Source: CBDBEU01 sp965204565
GTDB lineage: Bacteria > Pseudomonadota > Alphaproteobacteria > Rhizobiales > TMED25
Direction of reading: 5' to 3'
NCBI GenBank assembly: GCA_965204565.1
Contig: CBDBEU010000004.1
Coordinates: forward strand, 1 to 64,000
Length of the DNA stretch: 64,000 bases
Shown here: piece by piece, positions 16,491 through 23,394 of the stretch
Layout: each line of letters opens with the position of its first letter
Numbering within the stretch: position 1 is the stretch's first letter
Made by a program: the position numbers and the translations under genes
Notes under the pieces: generated by a model
Seen by the model: the letters and a program-made list of their open reading frames with translations, nothing else
What the model was told of the DNA's origin: nothing
The model's database searches: none

Positions 16491-16787
16491 TCACGCTTCC
16501 GGCGAAGGGCGCTTGATGCCTTCGATCACGGAGCGTTTTTCGACGTGGTCGGCGCCGGCACGAGTCAGTTCCGCGATCAGCACCGAACCGGCTTCGGTCG
16601 CTTTGACCGCGCCGAGTTCGTCCAGCTTGCGAATCTGTGTGCGCACCCAATCGCGCGATTTGCGGAAGCCGAACGCATCCAGCATGGCGGTCAACACGCT
16701 TTCATTCAGCCGGCAGTCGGTCTGGGCGAGAAGCTCCCTGCAGATGGCGAGGCGGGCGTCTTCGGCGACGTGCTCGTCGTAGCTCAC
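16491..16787 (-). CDS. Mu gp26-like phage protein with winged-helix character
   Basis: A 98-residue protein matching the small family found between DUF2730 and DUF3486 genes in Mu-like phages. The pattern ESVLTAMLDAFGFRKSRDWVRTQIRKLDELGAV looks like a winged helix. Its function is unknown. Start ATG 16787 overlaps the stop of the upstream DUF2730 gene (ATGA). Confidence 0.7.
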   Translation of the reverse strand: MSYDEHVAEDARLAICRELLAQTDCRLNESVLTAMLDAFGFRKSRDWVRTQIRKLDELGAVKATEAGSVLIAELTRAGADHVEKRSVIEGIKRPSPEA

Positions 16788-17116
16788 TTCGACTTCTCCT
16801 TTACCAGATAATCTTCCATGCGGCGCACCGCGCGGTTCACGCCGGTCAGGTTTTCATCGAGCCGGCCGACCGATCCGCGCAACTCGGCTATCGCGAGCTT
16901 CAGGTCGTTGACATCGTCCTTTGCCGGCATGTGTTTCAGCGTCGTCTCGATGTCCTGCAGTCGCGACCCGTGCTCGCCGAGCTTCTCGTCGACCAGCTTC
17001 AGATGTTCCGTATTCACCCGCGATCTCGAAATGACCCATGAATAGACGAGCGTTCCAAGCGAGATGGCGACCGCCACGATGCCGAGCCACGCCTTGATGG
17101 TTTCGGGATCGTTCAT
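16784..17116 (-). CDS. DUF2730 family phage membrane protein
   Basis: A 110-residue protein with one N-terminal membrane segment (WLGIVAVAISLGTLVYSWVI) followed by a long charged coiled-coil. This is the DUF2730 layout of Mu-like phages (Mu gp25 position). It may act in lysis as a spanin-like or holin-associated protein; this is not established. ATG 17116 overlaps the upstream stop by four bases. Confidence 0.72.
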   Translation of the reverse strand: MNDPETIKAWLGIVAVAISLGTLVYSWVISRSRVNTEHLKLVDEKLGEHGSRLQDIETTLKHMPAKDDVNDLKLAIAELRGSVGRLDENLTGVNRAVRRMEDYLVKEKSK

Positions 17117-17529
17117 CGCGCTTTCCCCCACCTTGACACAGCGCCACGGCCGATCTTCTCGAATGGCCTGGTCATGAAGTAAGCTGCCACGATCCAGCCC
17201 GACCATTCGTCCAGCGGCGCCGGCAGGGCGGCGACGTTCCAGTTGAAGTGAAACAGGCTGTCGGCGATGACAGCCGCCCACCAGACGATGAGCGGCCATG
17301 CAAAGGCGGGGCGGATCATGGCGGTCACCCACCAGCCCTGCTCGGCGACGACAATTTCTCTGGCAGCTTGCCGGGCCGCGATCTCCCCCCGGATTTCCTC
17401 AATCGTGATCTCGGTGCGCATGCGCTCCTGTTCAGTCTCAGCCTGCATGCGCAGTTTGAGATGGTCCATGACTTTGGACAACACAGACCCACCAAGGAAA
17501 CGCAGCACAAAGGCGAAGACCGCACTCAT
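17113..17529 (-). CDS. Probable phage holin-like membrane protein
   Basis: A 138-residue protein with a hydrophobic N-terminus, a central charged coiled-coil (about residues 22-62) and two C-terminal membrane segments (PAFAWPLIVWWAAVIADSLF and WIVAAYFMTRPFEKI). The layout matches the 3TM phage holin-type proteins encoded beside lysozymes. Start 17529 overlaps the endolysin stop (ATGA). It presumably releases or activates the endolysin at lysis. Confidence 0.6.
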   Translation of the reverse strand: MSAVFAFVLRFLGGSVLSKVMDHLKLRMQAETEQERMRTEITIEEIRGEIAARQAAREIVVAEQGWWVTAMIRPAFAWPLIVWWAAVIADSLFHFNWNVAALPAPLDEWSGWIVAAYFMTRPFEKIGRGAVSRWGKAR

Positions 17530-18731
17530 CCGATGTGCCTCCAGTTCCTGAAGTCGTGCATGCGGCGCTTGAGAATGCCGTCCGATAAATACCAGACGAC
17601 GCCCGCGCCGATTGCCAGGCAAATCCACGGATGCGCGCCGATAAAATCAGTCAAAGGTGAAATGAGGTTCTGTATCCCGTATGCGTAATCCGGAATGAGG
17701 CGAAGGATTCCACTCGCACCCTGCATTTCGGATACGGCGTTCGACACCTCGGCGACGACCGTCGCACCGCCGACGCCGGCCGCCATCTTCTTCAGCTTGT
17801 CAGCCTTGCGCGCGGTCGAGGAGCGTTCCTTCAACTCCTTGACGGTAGCATTCTGCCGACCGTCATTGCCCTGCTGCATGATCGGCGCCGCGCGTTCCAG
17901 CGCCGCTTCCGTCTTTGGCCCGGCAATGCCGTCGCCTTTCAAACCGCAATCGATCTGGAAGGAGACCACGGCGCGCCTCGTGGCCGGTCCGAAATCGCCG
18001 TCAACGCCGGTATGATATCCAAGCGAGCAAAGCCGTTCCTGCAATGCGCGAACCTTGTAGCCCTCCGAGCCGAGACGGAGCGCGCCGGACCGCATCCTCG
18101 ATCTGATCCTGGCATTCTTTTCGGCAAGGCGCTCGTACTCGCGCTCCATCATCCCGGCATATCGGGCGACCTGACCGGAACCGTTGTAGCGCCGGGCGAT
18201 GGCTCTGAAGTCCCTTTCGCGAAGATCCTGCTCAAGCCCGGCGCCGCGCAGAAAGCCTATGAACGCCTCGTCCTGGTTGTCCTCGGTCTCGGCCAATGCC
18301 AGGACGAACGATGTCACATCGGGCCAGCCGCAGAGCTTGCCGTTAAAGCCCATGATCTGCGCCTTACCCCATGATGTGCTGGCGAGCGCAGCGGTCTCAT
18401 GCAGTTCCGCCATTCGCCGCAACCGTGTCCAGCGCGCATCCGAGCCCTTGCGGCCGAGGCCTTCATAGTTCTTCCGCGACCATCCCGGCCTCGCCAGACC
18501 CAGCGCGCGGGCCTTGTTGCGAAGTTTCCCCGGCAGCTGCCGCCAGAAAATGTGTTTTTCCGGCAGGATGACCAGCCGGCCCCTAGCATCATACGGATCG
18601 CCACCGCTCTCGACATTGACGATCGCCTGCAACACCGCCGCCTCGCAGCCGATGGTACTTGCCGCCTTCCCGATGGCATCGCCCGATCCGGCCTTGCCGC
18701 CTCCGGCTTCAAGTTGCGCCATGACCTGCAT
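17526..18731 (-). CDS. Phage endolysin: N-acetylmuramidase plus peptidoglycan-binding domain
   Basis: About 401 residues. Residues about 20-205 match the DUF3380 N-acetylmuramidase domain (VLQAIVNVESGG with the catalytic glutamate, then LVILPEKHIFWR and ASTSWGKAQIMGFN). Residues about 222-285 are a PG_binding_1 repeat (LRLGSEGYKVRALQERL, GDFGPATRRAVVSFQ). A C-terminal hydrophobic segment (PWICLAIGAGVVWYLSDGIL) could anchor it in the inner membrane, making it an unusual membrane-tethered lysin. A TTG at 18752 would add seven residues. It is the first gene after the palindrome at 18794-18818. Confidence 0.82.
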   Translation of the reverse strand: MQVMAQLEAGGGKAGSGDAIGKAASTIGCEAAVLQAIVNVESGGDPYDARGRLVILPEKHIFWRQLPGKLRNKARALGLARPGWSRKNYEGLGRKGSDARWTRLRRMAELHETAALASTSWGKAQIMGFNGKLCGWPDVTSFVLALAETEDNQDEAFIGFLRGAGLEQDLRERDFRAIARRYNGSGQVARYAGMMEREYERLAEKNARIRSRMRSGALRLGSEGYKVRALQERLCSLGYHTGVDGDFGPATRRAVVSFQIDCGLKGDGIAGPKTEAALERAAPIMQQGNDGRQNATVKELKERSSTARKADKLKKMAAGVGGATVVAEVSNAVSEMQGASGILRLIPDYAYGIQNLISPLTDFIGAHPWICLAIGAGVVWYLSDGILKRRMHDFRNWRHIG

Positions 18732-18793
18732 GAAAGTCGCCGCCTTTTCCAAAACGAAATCGGCGGCAGGCTAGTCGTTTGTATATTCGCGAT

Positions 18794-18818
18794 TGGTGGT
18801 GACAGTCCGTCACCACCA
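18794..18818 (-). promoter_or_regulatory. Perfect palindrome upstream of lysis genes (putative Plys operator)
   Basis: TGGTGGTGAC (18794-18803), five bases, and its exact complement (18809-18818), abutting the stop codon of the Mor-type activator gene. Seven bases downstream on the minus strand is ATATAC, a plausible -10. There is no -35 box. The core is shared with the palindrome before the protease gene. Mu Plys lies at the same point, immediately after the C gene. Confidence 0.65.
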
Positions 18819-19238
18819 TCATTCCGGGAACAGTTTGGGTTGCCGATCGCCAGTGTCGTCGTCTTCACGTGGAAGCGCTGAGCCATCCCTCTTTGCCTTC
18901 TGGCGAAATACGGTTCGGCGCGTGACACCTGTTGCGGCCGCAACCTCATTCGCGCTCGCGCCGTTGTCAAGCATCCGATAGGTGAGCGCATTGCGGCGCG
19001 CCCCTGAATGCGTCGGCCCGAAAGGCACATCAAGGTGTATCCGGTTGCCGTCCGTGAGATACCGGCTGAGTTCTTCGGCCTTCTCGCGCCCCATGACTTC
19101 GATCAGCCAATGACCGTCACAGATCCTGCCGGGCACGGCAATGCGTTGACCGCCTTTGGCCTGGGCGAGCTTCAACGCCGCATCCAGGCCGATGACATCG
19201 GCAATATCCCGCAAGCCCGGCGGAAGGCGAATGATCAT
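18819..19238 (-). CDS. mor: Mor/C-family middle/late transcription activator
   Basis: A 139-residue protein of the Mor family. It has an N-terminal dimerisation region (IADVIGLDAALKLAQAKGGQRIAVP) and a C-terminal helix-turn-helix (NALTYRMLDNGASANEVAAATGVTRRTVF). In Mu, Mor activates Pm and its paralogue C activates the late promoters. Only one such gene is seen here, so it may do both jobs. It is directly followed by the palindrome it is likely to bind. Confidence 0.82.
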   Translation of the reverse strand: MIIRLPPGLRDIADVIGLDAALKLAQAKGGQRIAVPGRICDGHWLIEVMGREKAEELSRYLTDGNRIHLDVPFGPTHSGARRNALTYRMLDNGASANEVAAATGVTRRTVFRQKAKRDGSALPREDDDTGDRQPKLFPE

Positions 19239-19275
19239 TTCCCGATACCGCCCGCGTCAGGTAACGGATAGCGGA

Positions 19276-19899
19276 TCATCCGACCCGCCTGATCCGTTCG
19301 CCGAGCGCGTTCATCACCGGTATCCAGCCGGCTTCGTCGCCGATCCTGTCGGCCGGCGGAAAACCGGCCCGGATCATCCAGTGCGACAGTCCCAGGAATT
19401 CGCCCGGCATTGCATGGTCGACTTTCGAAAACTGCGCGACCGCGATGCGGTAACCTTTGCGCTGCGTCCATTCCGGCGCATGCCGGTCCACCGACCAGCC
19501 AACCCCGCCATCGCGCGCCAGCCAGGCTTTCAGCGCCTCGATCGCCATGGCGGCGTCCTGTTGATGGTGAAGAAACCTTGTGTGATCGACGCCGGTCTGC
19601 CGCCGCACGAAGGCCAGCAGCGCCCGGTCGTCGCGGTTGCGGATCAGGCCGAGATTCCAGCCGGCGATCCACAGCGCCTGCAATTTTTTCGCATACGGCC
19701 CCTCGAGCGGCTTTCGGGAGCCTTTCCAAGCCGGTCTGAAACCGCGCCGGCGCAGTTCGGCGACCACCGCCGCGCGCTCGCCCTCGCTCATGGCGGCGGC
19801 AGAGCTTTTGCCGGTGATCGTCCGATACAGATCCCGGCGCATGTCCTCGTCGTAGTCGAGCAACCGGCAGCCGGCATGAATGGCGCGCAGCGCGGTCAT
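19276..19899 (-). CDS. gemA: GemA-like DUF1018 protein
   Basis: A 207-residue protein of the GemA/DUF1018 family found in all Mu-like phages (IHAGCRLLDYDEDMRRDLYRTITG is the typical start; GVDHTRFLHHQQDA and SHWMIRAGF follow). Mu GemA modulates host gene expression and DNA supercoiling. ATG 19899 with AAGGGGG upstream overlaps the HNH gene stop. A second, overlapping frame on this strand is a shadow. Confidence 0.8.
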   Translation of the reverse strand: MTALRAIHAGCRLLDYDEDMRRDLYRTITGKSSAAAMSEGERAAVVAELRRRGFRPAWKGSRKPLEGPYAKKLQALWIAGWNLGLIRNRDDRALLAFVRRQTGVDHTRFLHHQQDAAMAIEALKAWLARDGGVGWSVDRHAPEWTQRKGYRIAVAQFSKVDHAMPGEFLGLSHWMIRAGFPPADRIGDEAGWIPVMNALGERIRRVG

Positions 19900-20531
19900 G
19901 ACGCCCCCTTGCGCGCCTCGCGCATCGCGTGCTCCAGTCGCGCGACGGCCATGATCGCCGGCTTGACCTCCGGCGCGGCATGATCGAAATCCCGACCGGA
20001 TTTGCCGCACAAACGCGGCAGCAGCGCCCTCGGAATCGCGGTCCAGTTCGACGCGGCGATGTTGGCGCGGTTCCCGTCCAGACATTTCAGGCACATGCCT
20101 TCCGGCAGCTTGCCGTTCGCCTTTTCCCACTCGATCAGATGGACGGCGCGCCAGCGCGATTGCAGCGGCAGCCCGTCATGAATCTTGCGCTCGACATAGC
20201 CCTCCTGTGTCACCCGCTCCGTGCCGACCGGCTTGTACAGCCGATTCGCCATGCCCGACCGATTGCCCGGTTTGAAACGGTGGGCCGCGCTGTTGGTGTT
20301 GAACGGCATCTTCTTGCCCTTGTTGGCCGGCGAATGGCCCTTGGGGAAACGGCCTGTCCGCCCGGTCAGCCAGCCCCGGCGCCGGCACAGCCCGGCCAGC
20401 GCGCCCGGCGACACGTCGGTCCGTCCGAACCGCTTGCAGAAACCGGTGTAAATCTCCTGTCGCGCCAGTTGCCGATTGGCCTCGATCCAGGCCAGTTCGT
20501 CGGCGGTCCATTCGATCCTGCGTCCTTTCAT
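19896..20531 (-). CDS. Phage HNH-type nuclease with N-terminal helix-turn-helix
   Basis: A 211-residue protein. The N-terminal part (WTADELAWIEANRQLARQEI to GLCRRRGWLTG) looks like a SANT/Myb-like helix-turn-helix. The central part (GHSPANKGKKMPFN) and the block RAVHLIEWEKANGKLPEGM, continuing to CLDGNRANIAASNW, follow the pattern of phage HNH homing-type nucleases, in which His, Asp/Asn and Asn make the metal site. Function in the phage is unknown. It is encoded between the early genes and GemA with four-base overlaps on both sides. Confidence 0.7.
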   Translation of the reverse strand: MKGRRIEWTADELAWIEANRQLARQEIYTGFCKRFGRTDVSPGALAGLCRRRGWLTGRTGRFPKGHSPANKGKKMPFNTNSAAHRFKPGNRSGMANRLYKPVGTERVTQEGYVERKIHDGLPLQSRWRAVHLIEWEKANGKLPEGMCLKCLDGNRANIAASNWTAIPRALLPRLCGKSGRDFDHAAPEVKPAIMAVARLEHAMREARKGAS

Positions 20532-20767
20532 GGTTTCCTCTCCCCGATCATCGGCAGGTGCGGCTTGATCCGGTCGCCATGGTCGGCGACCAGCTTGCAG
20601 GCGGCCAGTGTCGTTTTCGCATTATCGATGATCGCGTCGGCCACCTGCACGATGGCCTCGCCCCGCCTGGCCTCGCGCTCGATGTCCTCCGCCGACAGCC
20701 CCTCGTCGGACAGACGCTCAATCTGCGCGAAAAGGTGATCGTTGAGATCGATCAGCTTGTTTTTCAT
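20528..20767 (-). CDS. Hypothetical phage early protein
   Basis: A 79-residue, charged, helical protein (MKNKLIDLNDHLFAQIERLSDEG) with no motif I recognise. Start 20767 overlaps the DUF3164 stop and its own stop overlaps the HNH start, so it is embedded in a translationally coupled early operon. Confidence 0.6.
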   Translation of the reverse strand: MKNKLIDLNDHLFAQIERLSDEGLSAEDIEREARRGEAIVQVADAIIDNAKTTLAACKLVADHGDRIKPHLPMIGERKP

Positions 20768-21435
20768 CACGCGCCCGCCTTCGCCAGATCGATCGTTACC
20801 GCCCGCCACGGGTCCTGCGGCCGGACGCGCTCGTAGAAACGGAGATATTGTTTCGAGCCGGTGATCCGCATGGCGTCTCGGATCGCCGTCATCGCCCGCT
20901 GCCAGCGCTCGTCCTCGATGTCGAGCCGCAGCAGCATGAAGATCTCCGATTGATTGATCTTGCCCTCCTTGTCGGTGTTGAACGCCCGCGTCACCACCGC
21001 CCGGATTTCCGGCCGCGCATCCGCCGACCATTCGTTGAGGCACTCGTCGATCAGCGTCTTGGCCTGTTGAAGCTGCGGCCCGAAATCGATGAAATCCGCC
21101 ACCTGCACCTGGACCTTCATGCAGCCGTTGAAGGTCTGGTAGGTCCGGTTGCCCTTCCTGCCGCCGCGCGCCGCGCCGTATTCCTGCGCCAGCAGCGCGT
21201 CGAACTCGCCCAGATCGGTGAATGTGTGGCCTCTGAAACGGGCGATTTGCCGGGACAGGTCGCGCGCGAAATCCATGATCTTGCGCACCATCTCGTCCTC
21301 AAGCCTGTCGGCCGGTTTGATGCTTTCGATCGGCACCAGGCTGCCCTTGGCGTCGCTCATGTAGTCCTTGTCGGCGACGGTGACGATGCCCGCCTCACCA
21401 TGGTTTTCCATTGCAGCGGAATGTACTTCGGTCAT
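20767..21435 (-). CDS. DUF3164 family phage protein
   Basis: A 222-residue protein with the DUF3164 signature (DYMSDAKGSLVPIESIKPADRLEDEMVRKI; GGRKGNRTYQTFNG; LRLDIEDERWQRAM), a family conserved in the early region of Mu-like phages and of unknown role. The start overlaps the end of the DnaA-domain gene by four bases. Confidence 0.83.
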   Translation of the reverse strand: MTEVHSAAMENHGEAGIVTVADKDYMSDAKGSLVPIESIKPADRLEDEMVRKIMDFARDLSRQIARFRGHTFTDLGEFDALLAQEYGAARGGRKGNRTYQTFNGCMKVQVQVADFIDFGPQLQQAKTLIDECLNEWSADARPEIRAVVTRAFNTDKEGKINQSEIFMLLRLDIEDERWQRAMTAIRDAMRITGSKQYLRFYERVRPQDPWRAVTIDLAKAGA

Positions 21436-22073
21436 GTCGTGGTTCCTCTTTCAGGGGCTTCGAATTCGGCGATCGCGGCGCGCAGGCCGGCCAGGGATTT
21501 CCGCAATTCGCGGCCGGCAGCCCGTTCGCCGGTGGTGTATTGAGCGTTGTCGCGTTCGGCAGCCGCGGCGACCACGTCGCGCACGGCAGGCATCAGCCGG
21601 CGCAGTTTCGATGCTTCATCGATCCTTGCCGGTCGGATAAGCACCGCCATCGCCATCGCGCGGACCTCGTCGGCGCTGACGGTCATCGACATGTGGCCGC
21701 TCGCCATTACCTTGCGGGCGGCGGCGACGGGATCGATGTTGTCGGGCGGCGACAGCCCGACCCTGTCAAACCGGGAGGCAGAGTGTTTTATGCCGTCCGA
21801 CATTGCGGCGATCTGTTGCGCGTAGACCGGATCGGCCAGCACCTTGTTTGCAATCTTGTTAATGGCATACCGGACCGTCGTGTGGTCGCGCCCTCCGAGA
21901 AACCGACCGATATCGGGCAGGCTGTGCGGGGTCAGGCGCTGGGCCAGAAAACAGGCCTCGTGGCGTGCGGCCGTGGATTGTGCGTTGCGCCGGTTCGAGA
22001 GAATTTCCTGCACGGGTACGTCGCGCCGGTCGGCGACGAAATCGACGATCAGGTTCACGGTCACGCCCATCAC
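21432..22073 (-). CDS. Phage early protein with DnaA domain IV-like DNA-binding domain
   Basis: A 213-residue protein. Residues about 18-72 (VQEILSNRRNAQSTAARHEA, then LTPHSLPDIGRFLGGRDHTTVRYAINKI) match domain IV of DnaA, including the GGRDHTTV signature that contacts DnaA boxes. There is no AAA+ domain. The remaining 140 residues are helical and unrecognised. It lies in the early operon between the small gene after muB and DUF3164. It might bind host DnaA boxes and affect replication or its coupling to transposition; this is inference. Confidence 0.75.
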   Translation of the reverse strand: MMGVTVNLIVDFVADRRDVPVQEILSNRRNAQSTAARHEACFLAQRLTPHSLPDIGRFLGGRDHTTVRYAINKIANKVLADPVYAQQIAAMSDGIKHSASRFDRVGLSPPDNIDPVAAARKVMASGHMSMTVSADEVRAMAMAVLIRPARIDEASKLRRLMPAVRDVVAAAAERDNAQYTTGERAAGRELRKSLAGLRAAIAEFEAPERGTTT

Positions 22074-22360
22074 CGCCGCTCTCCGAATTTCGGGCGCACG
22101 ACATTGTCTTTGGCCGACAGGATCGTCGACGCCATGAAATCGGCCGCCTGTTGCTTGGCTTCCGTCCGTGCAGGCCTGTCACGCTCGATCAACCGGAATA
22201 CCGCGAGTTCCAGCTCCATGGAGAAGGCAAGCCTGATGTAGTGATCGATCCGGCCCTGGATATCTGCCGCCACGTGACCGGCCAGAGCGTCATCCTCCGC
22301 AAACCGGCCGAAATCGCATTTGAGCCGGCGCAGTCCCTCGGAAAGAAAATGGGCGCTCAT
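22070..22360 (-). CDS. Hypothetical phage early protein
   Basis: A 96-residue helical protein starting MSAHFLSEGLRRLKCDFG. No domain recognised. ATG 22360 overlaps the muB stop by four bases, and its stop overlaps the next start, so it is part of the same coupled operon. Confidence 0.6.
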   Translation of the reverse strand: MSAHFLSEGLRRLKCDFGRFAEDDALAGHVAADIQGRIDHYIRLAFSMELELAVFRLIERDRPARTEAKQQAADFMASTILSAKDNVVRPKFGERR

Positions 22361-23376
22361 CGTCCCGTTCCCATGTCGCGGTTCGACCATGCCAGCCGGA
22401 TCAGGTCGGCGGAGAGTGGCCGGCCCGATCCTGCCGCCAGCATGTGCGCCATCTTCAACGTGACGTCGATCTGGCCAAGCGCGCCGGCTTTCATGCCGAT
22501 CCCGGTCAGCACCTTGCGGCAGTCCGGATCGTCGACGCCCCAGGCATCGATCATGGCGTCAATGTCTTCCCGGAACGGATTCTCCCGGTTGACGCGCATG
22601 CTGACCCGGCGCTGAATCTGTGCATAGGACGGGCCGTCGCCGGATTTGTAGAACCGGCCGTAAAGCTCGCTGTTACCGACAAGAGCGACGCCGCACCCGG
22701 CGAGGTCGACGAGCTGACGGAGCTGGTTGACCGCGTCGTCTTTCAGGTTTTGCGCCTCGTCGACGATCAGCAAAGTACCGGAACCGACCCGCCGCAATCT
22801 CTCCCGGATAACGCGGGACAGTTTTGCCGTATTGTGCTGCACGATGCCGAGTTCGGCCGCCAGCTCGATCAGCATCCCGTGCACCGTCTTCGTGTGCGGG
22901 GAGATCGTGAACATGTGGGAATGCGGCCACGTCTTGCAGAAATGCTCGCAGGTAGTCGTCTTTCCCATGCCGGCGCCGTAGGTGATGATCACAAGGCCGG
23001 GCGCCATCCGCGCGAAGGTCAGCGAGTCCATGACCTTGCTGGCCGATCTGGTCAGCACGAAGCCGGGCGAAACGGGAATGGTTGCGGCAAGCGCTTCTTC
23101 TTCGTCGGTTGATTCCAGCCAGTTGCCGACCAGCAGGTTCTGCGTATCGAGCCGGCCGGAATATTTGCCCGATTGCCATTGCGAAAACGTGCCGGACGGC
23201 ATGCCGATCCGCCGCGCGACTTCCGATTTGCTCCAGTCCCTGGCGATCGCCAGTTCCGTGACATTGGCGTTCAACCGCCACCACGCTTCAACGTCGGCGG
23301 CGCCGCGTCCCTTGGCCTCGTCGATGGCCGGCGGTTCCTTCGGTTGCTGCCAGCTTGTGTTTACCGCATCCTTCAT
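22357..23376 (-). CDS. Transposition target-capture ATPase, MuB-like
   Basis: A 339-residue AAA+ ATPase. An N-terminal helix-turn-helix (about residues 42-85, SKSEVARRIGMPSGTFSQW) is followed by Walker A GAGMGKTT (134-141) and Walker B TLLIVDEAQN (D206/E207). In Mu, MuB forms ATP-dependent filaments on DNA, delivers target DNA to the MuA transpososome and gives target immunity. It follows muA after 18 bases. All core motifs look intact. Confidence 0.88.
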   Translation of the reverse strand: MKDAVNTSWQQPKEPPAIDEAKGRGAADVEAWWRLNANVTELAIARDWSKSEVARRIGMPSGTFSQWQSGKYSGRLDTQNLLVGNWLESTDEEEALAATIPVSPGFVLTRSASKVMDSLTFARMAPGLVIITYGAGMGKTTTCEHFCKTWPHSHMFTISPHTKTVHGMLIELAAELGIVQHNTAKLSRVIRERLRRVGSGTLLIVDEAQNLKDDAVNQLRQLVDLAGCGVALVGNSELYGRFYKSGDGPSYAQIQRRVSMRVNRENPFREDIDAMIDAWGVDDPDCRKVLTGIGMKAGALGQIDVTLKMAHMLAAGSGRPLSADLIRLAWSNRDMGTGR

Positions 23377-23394
23377 GATATCAGGCCCCTTGCA

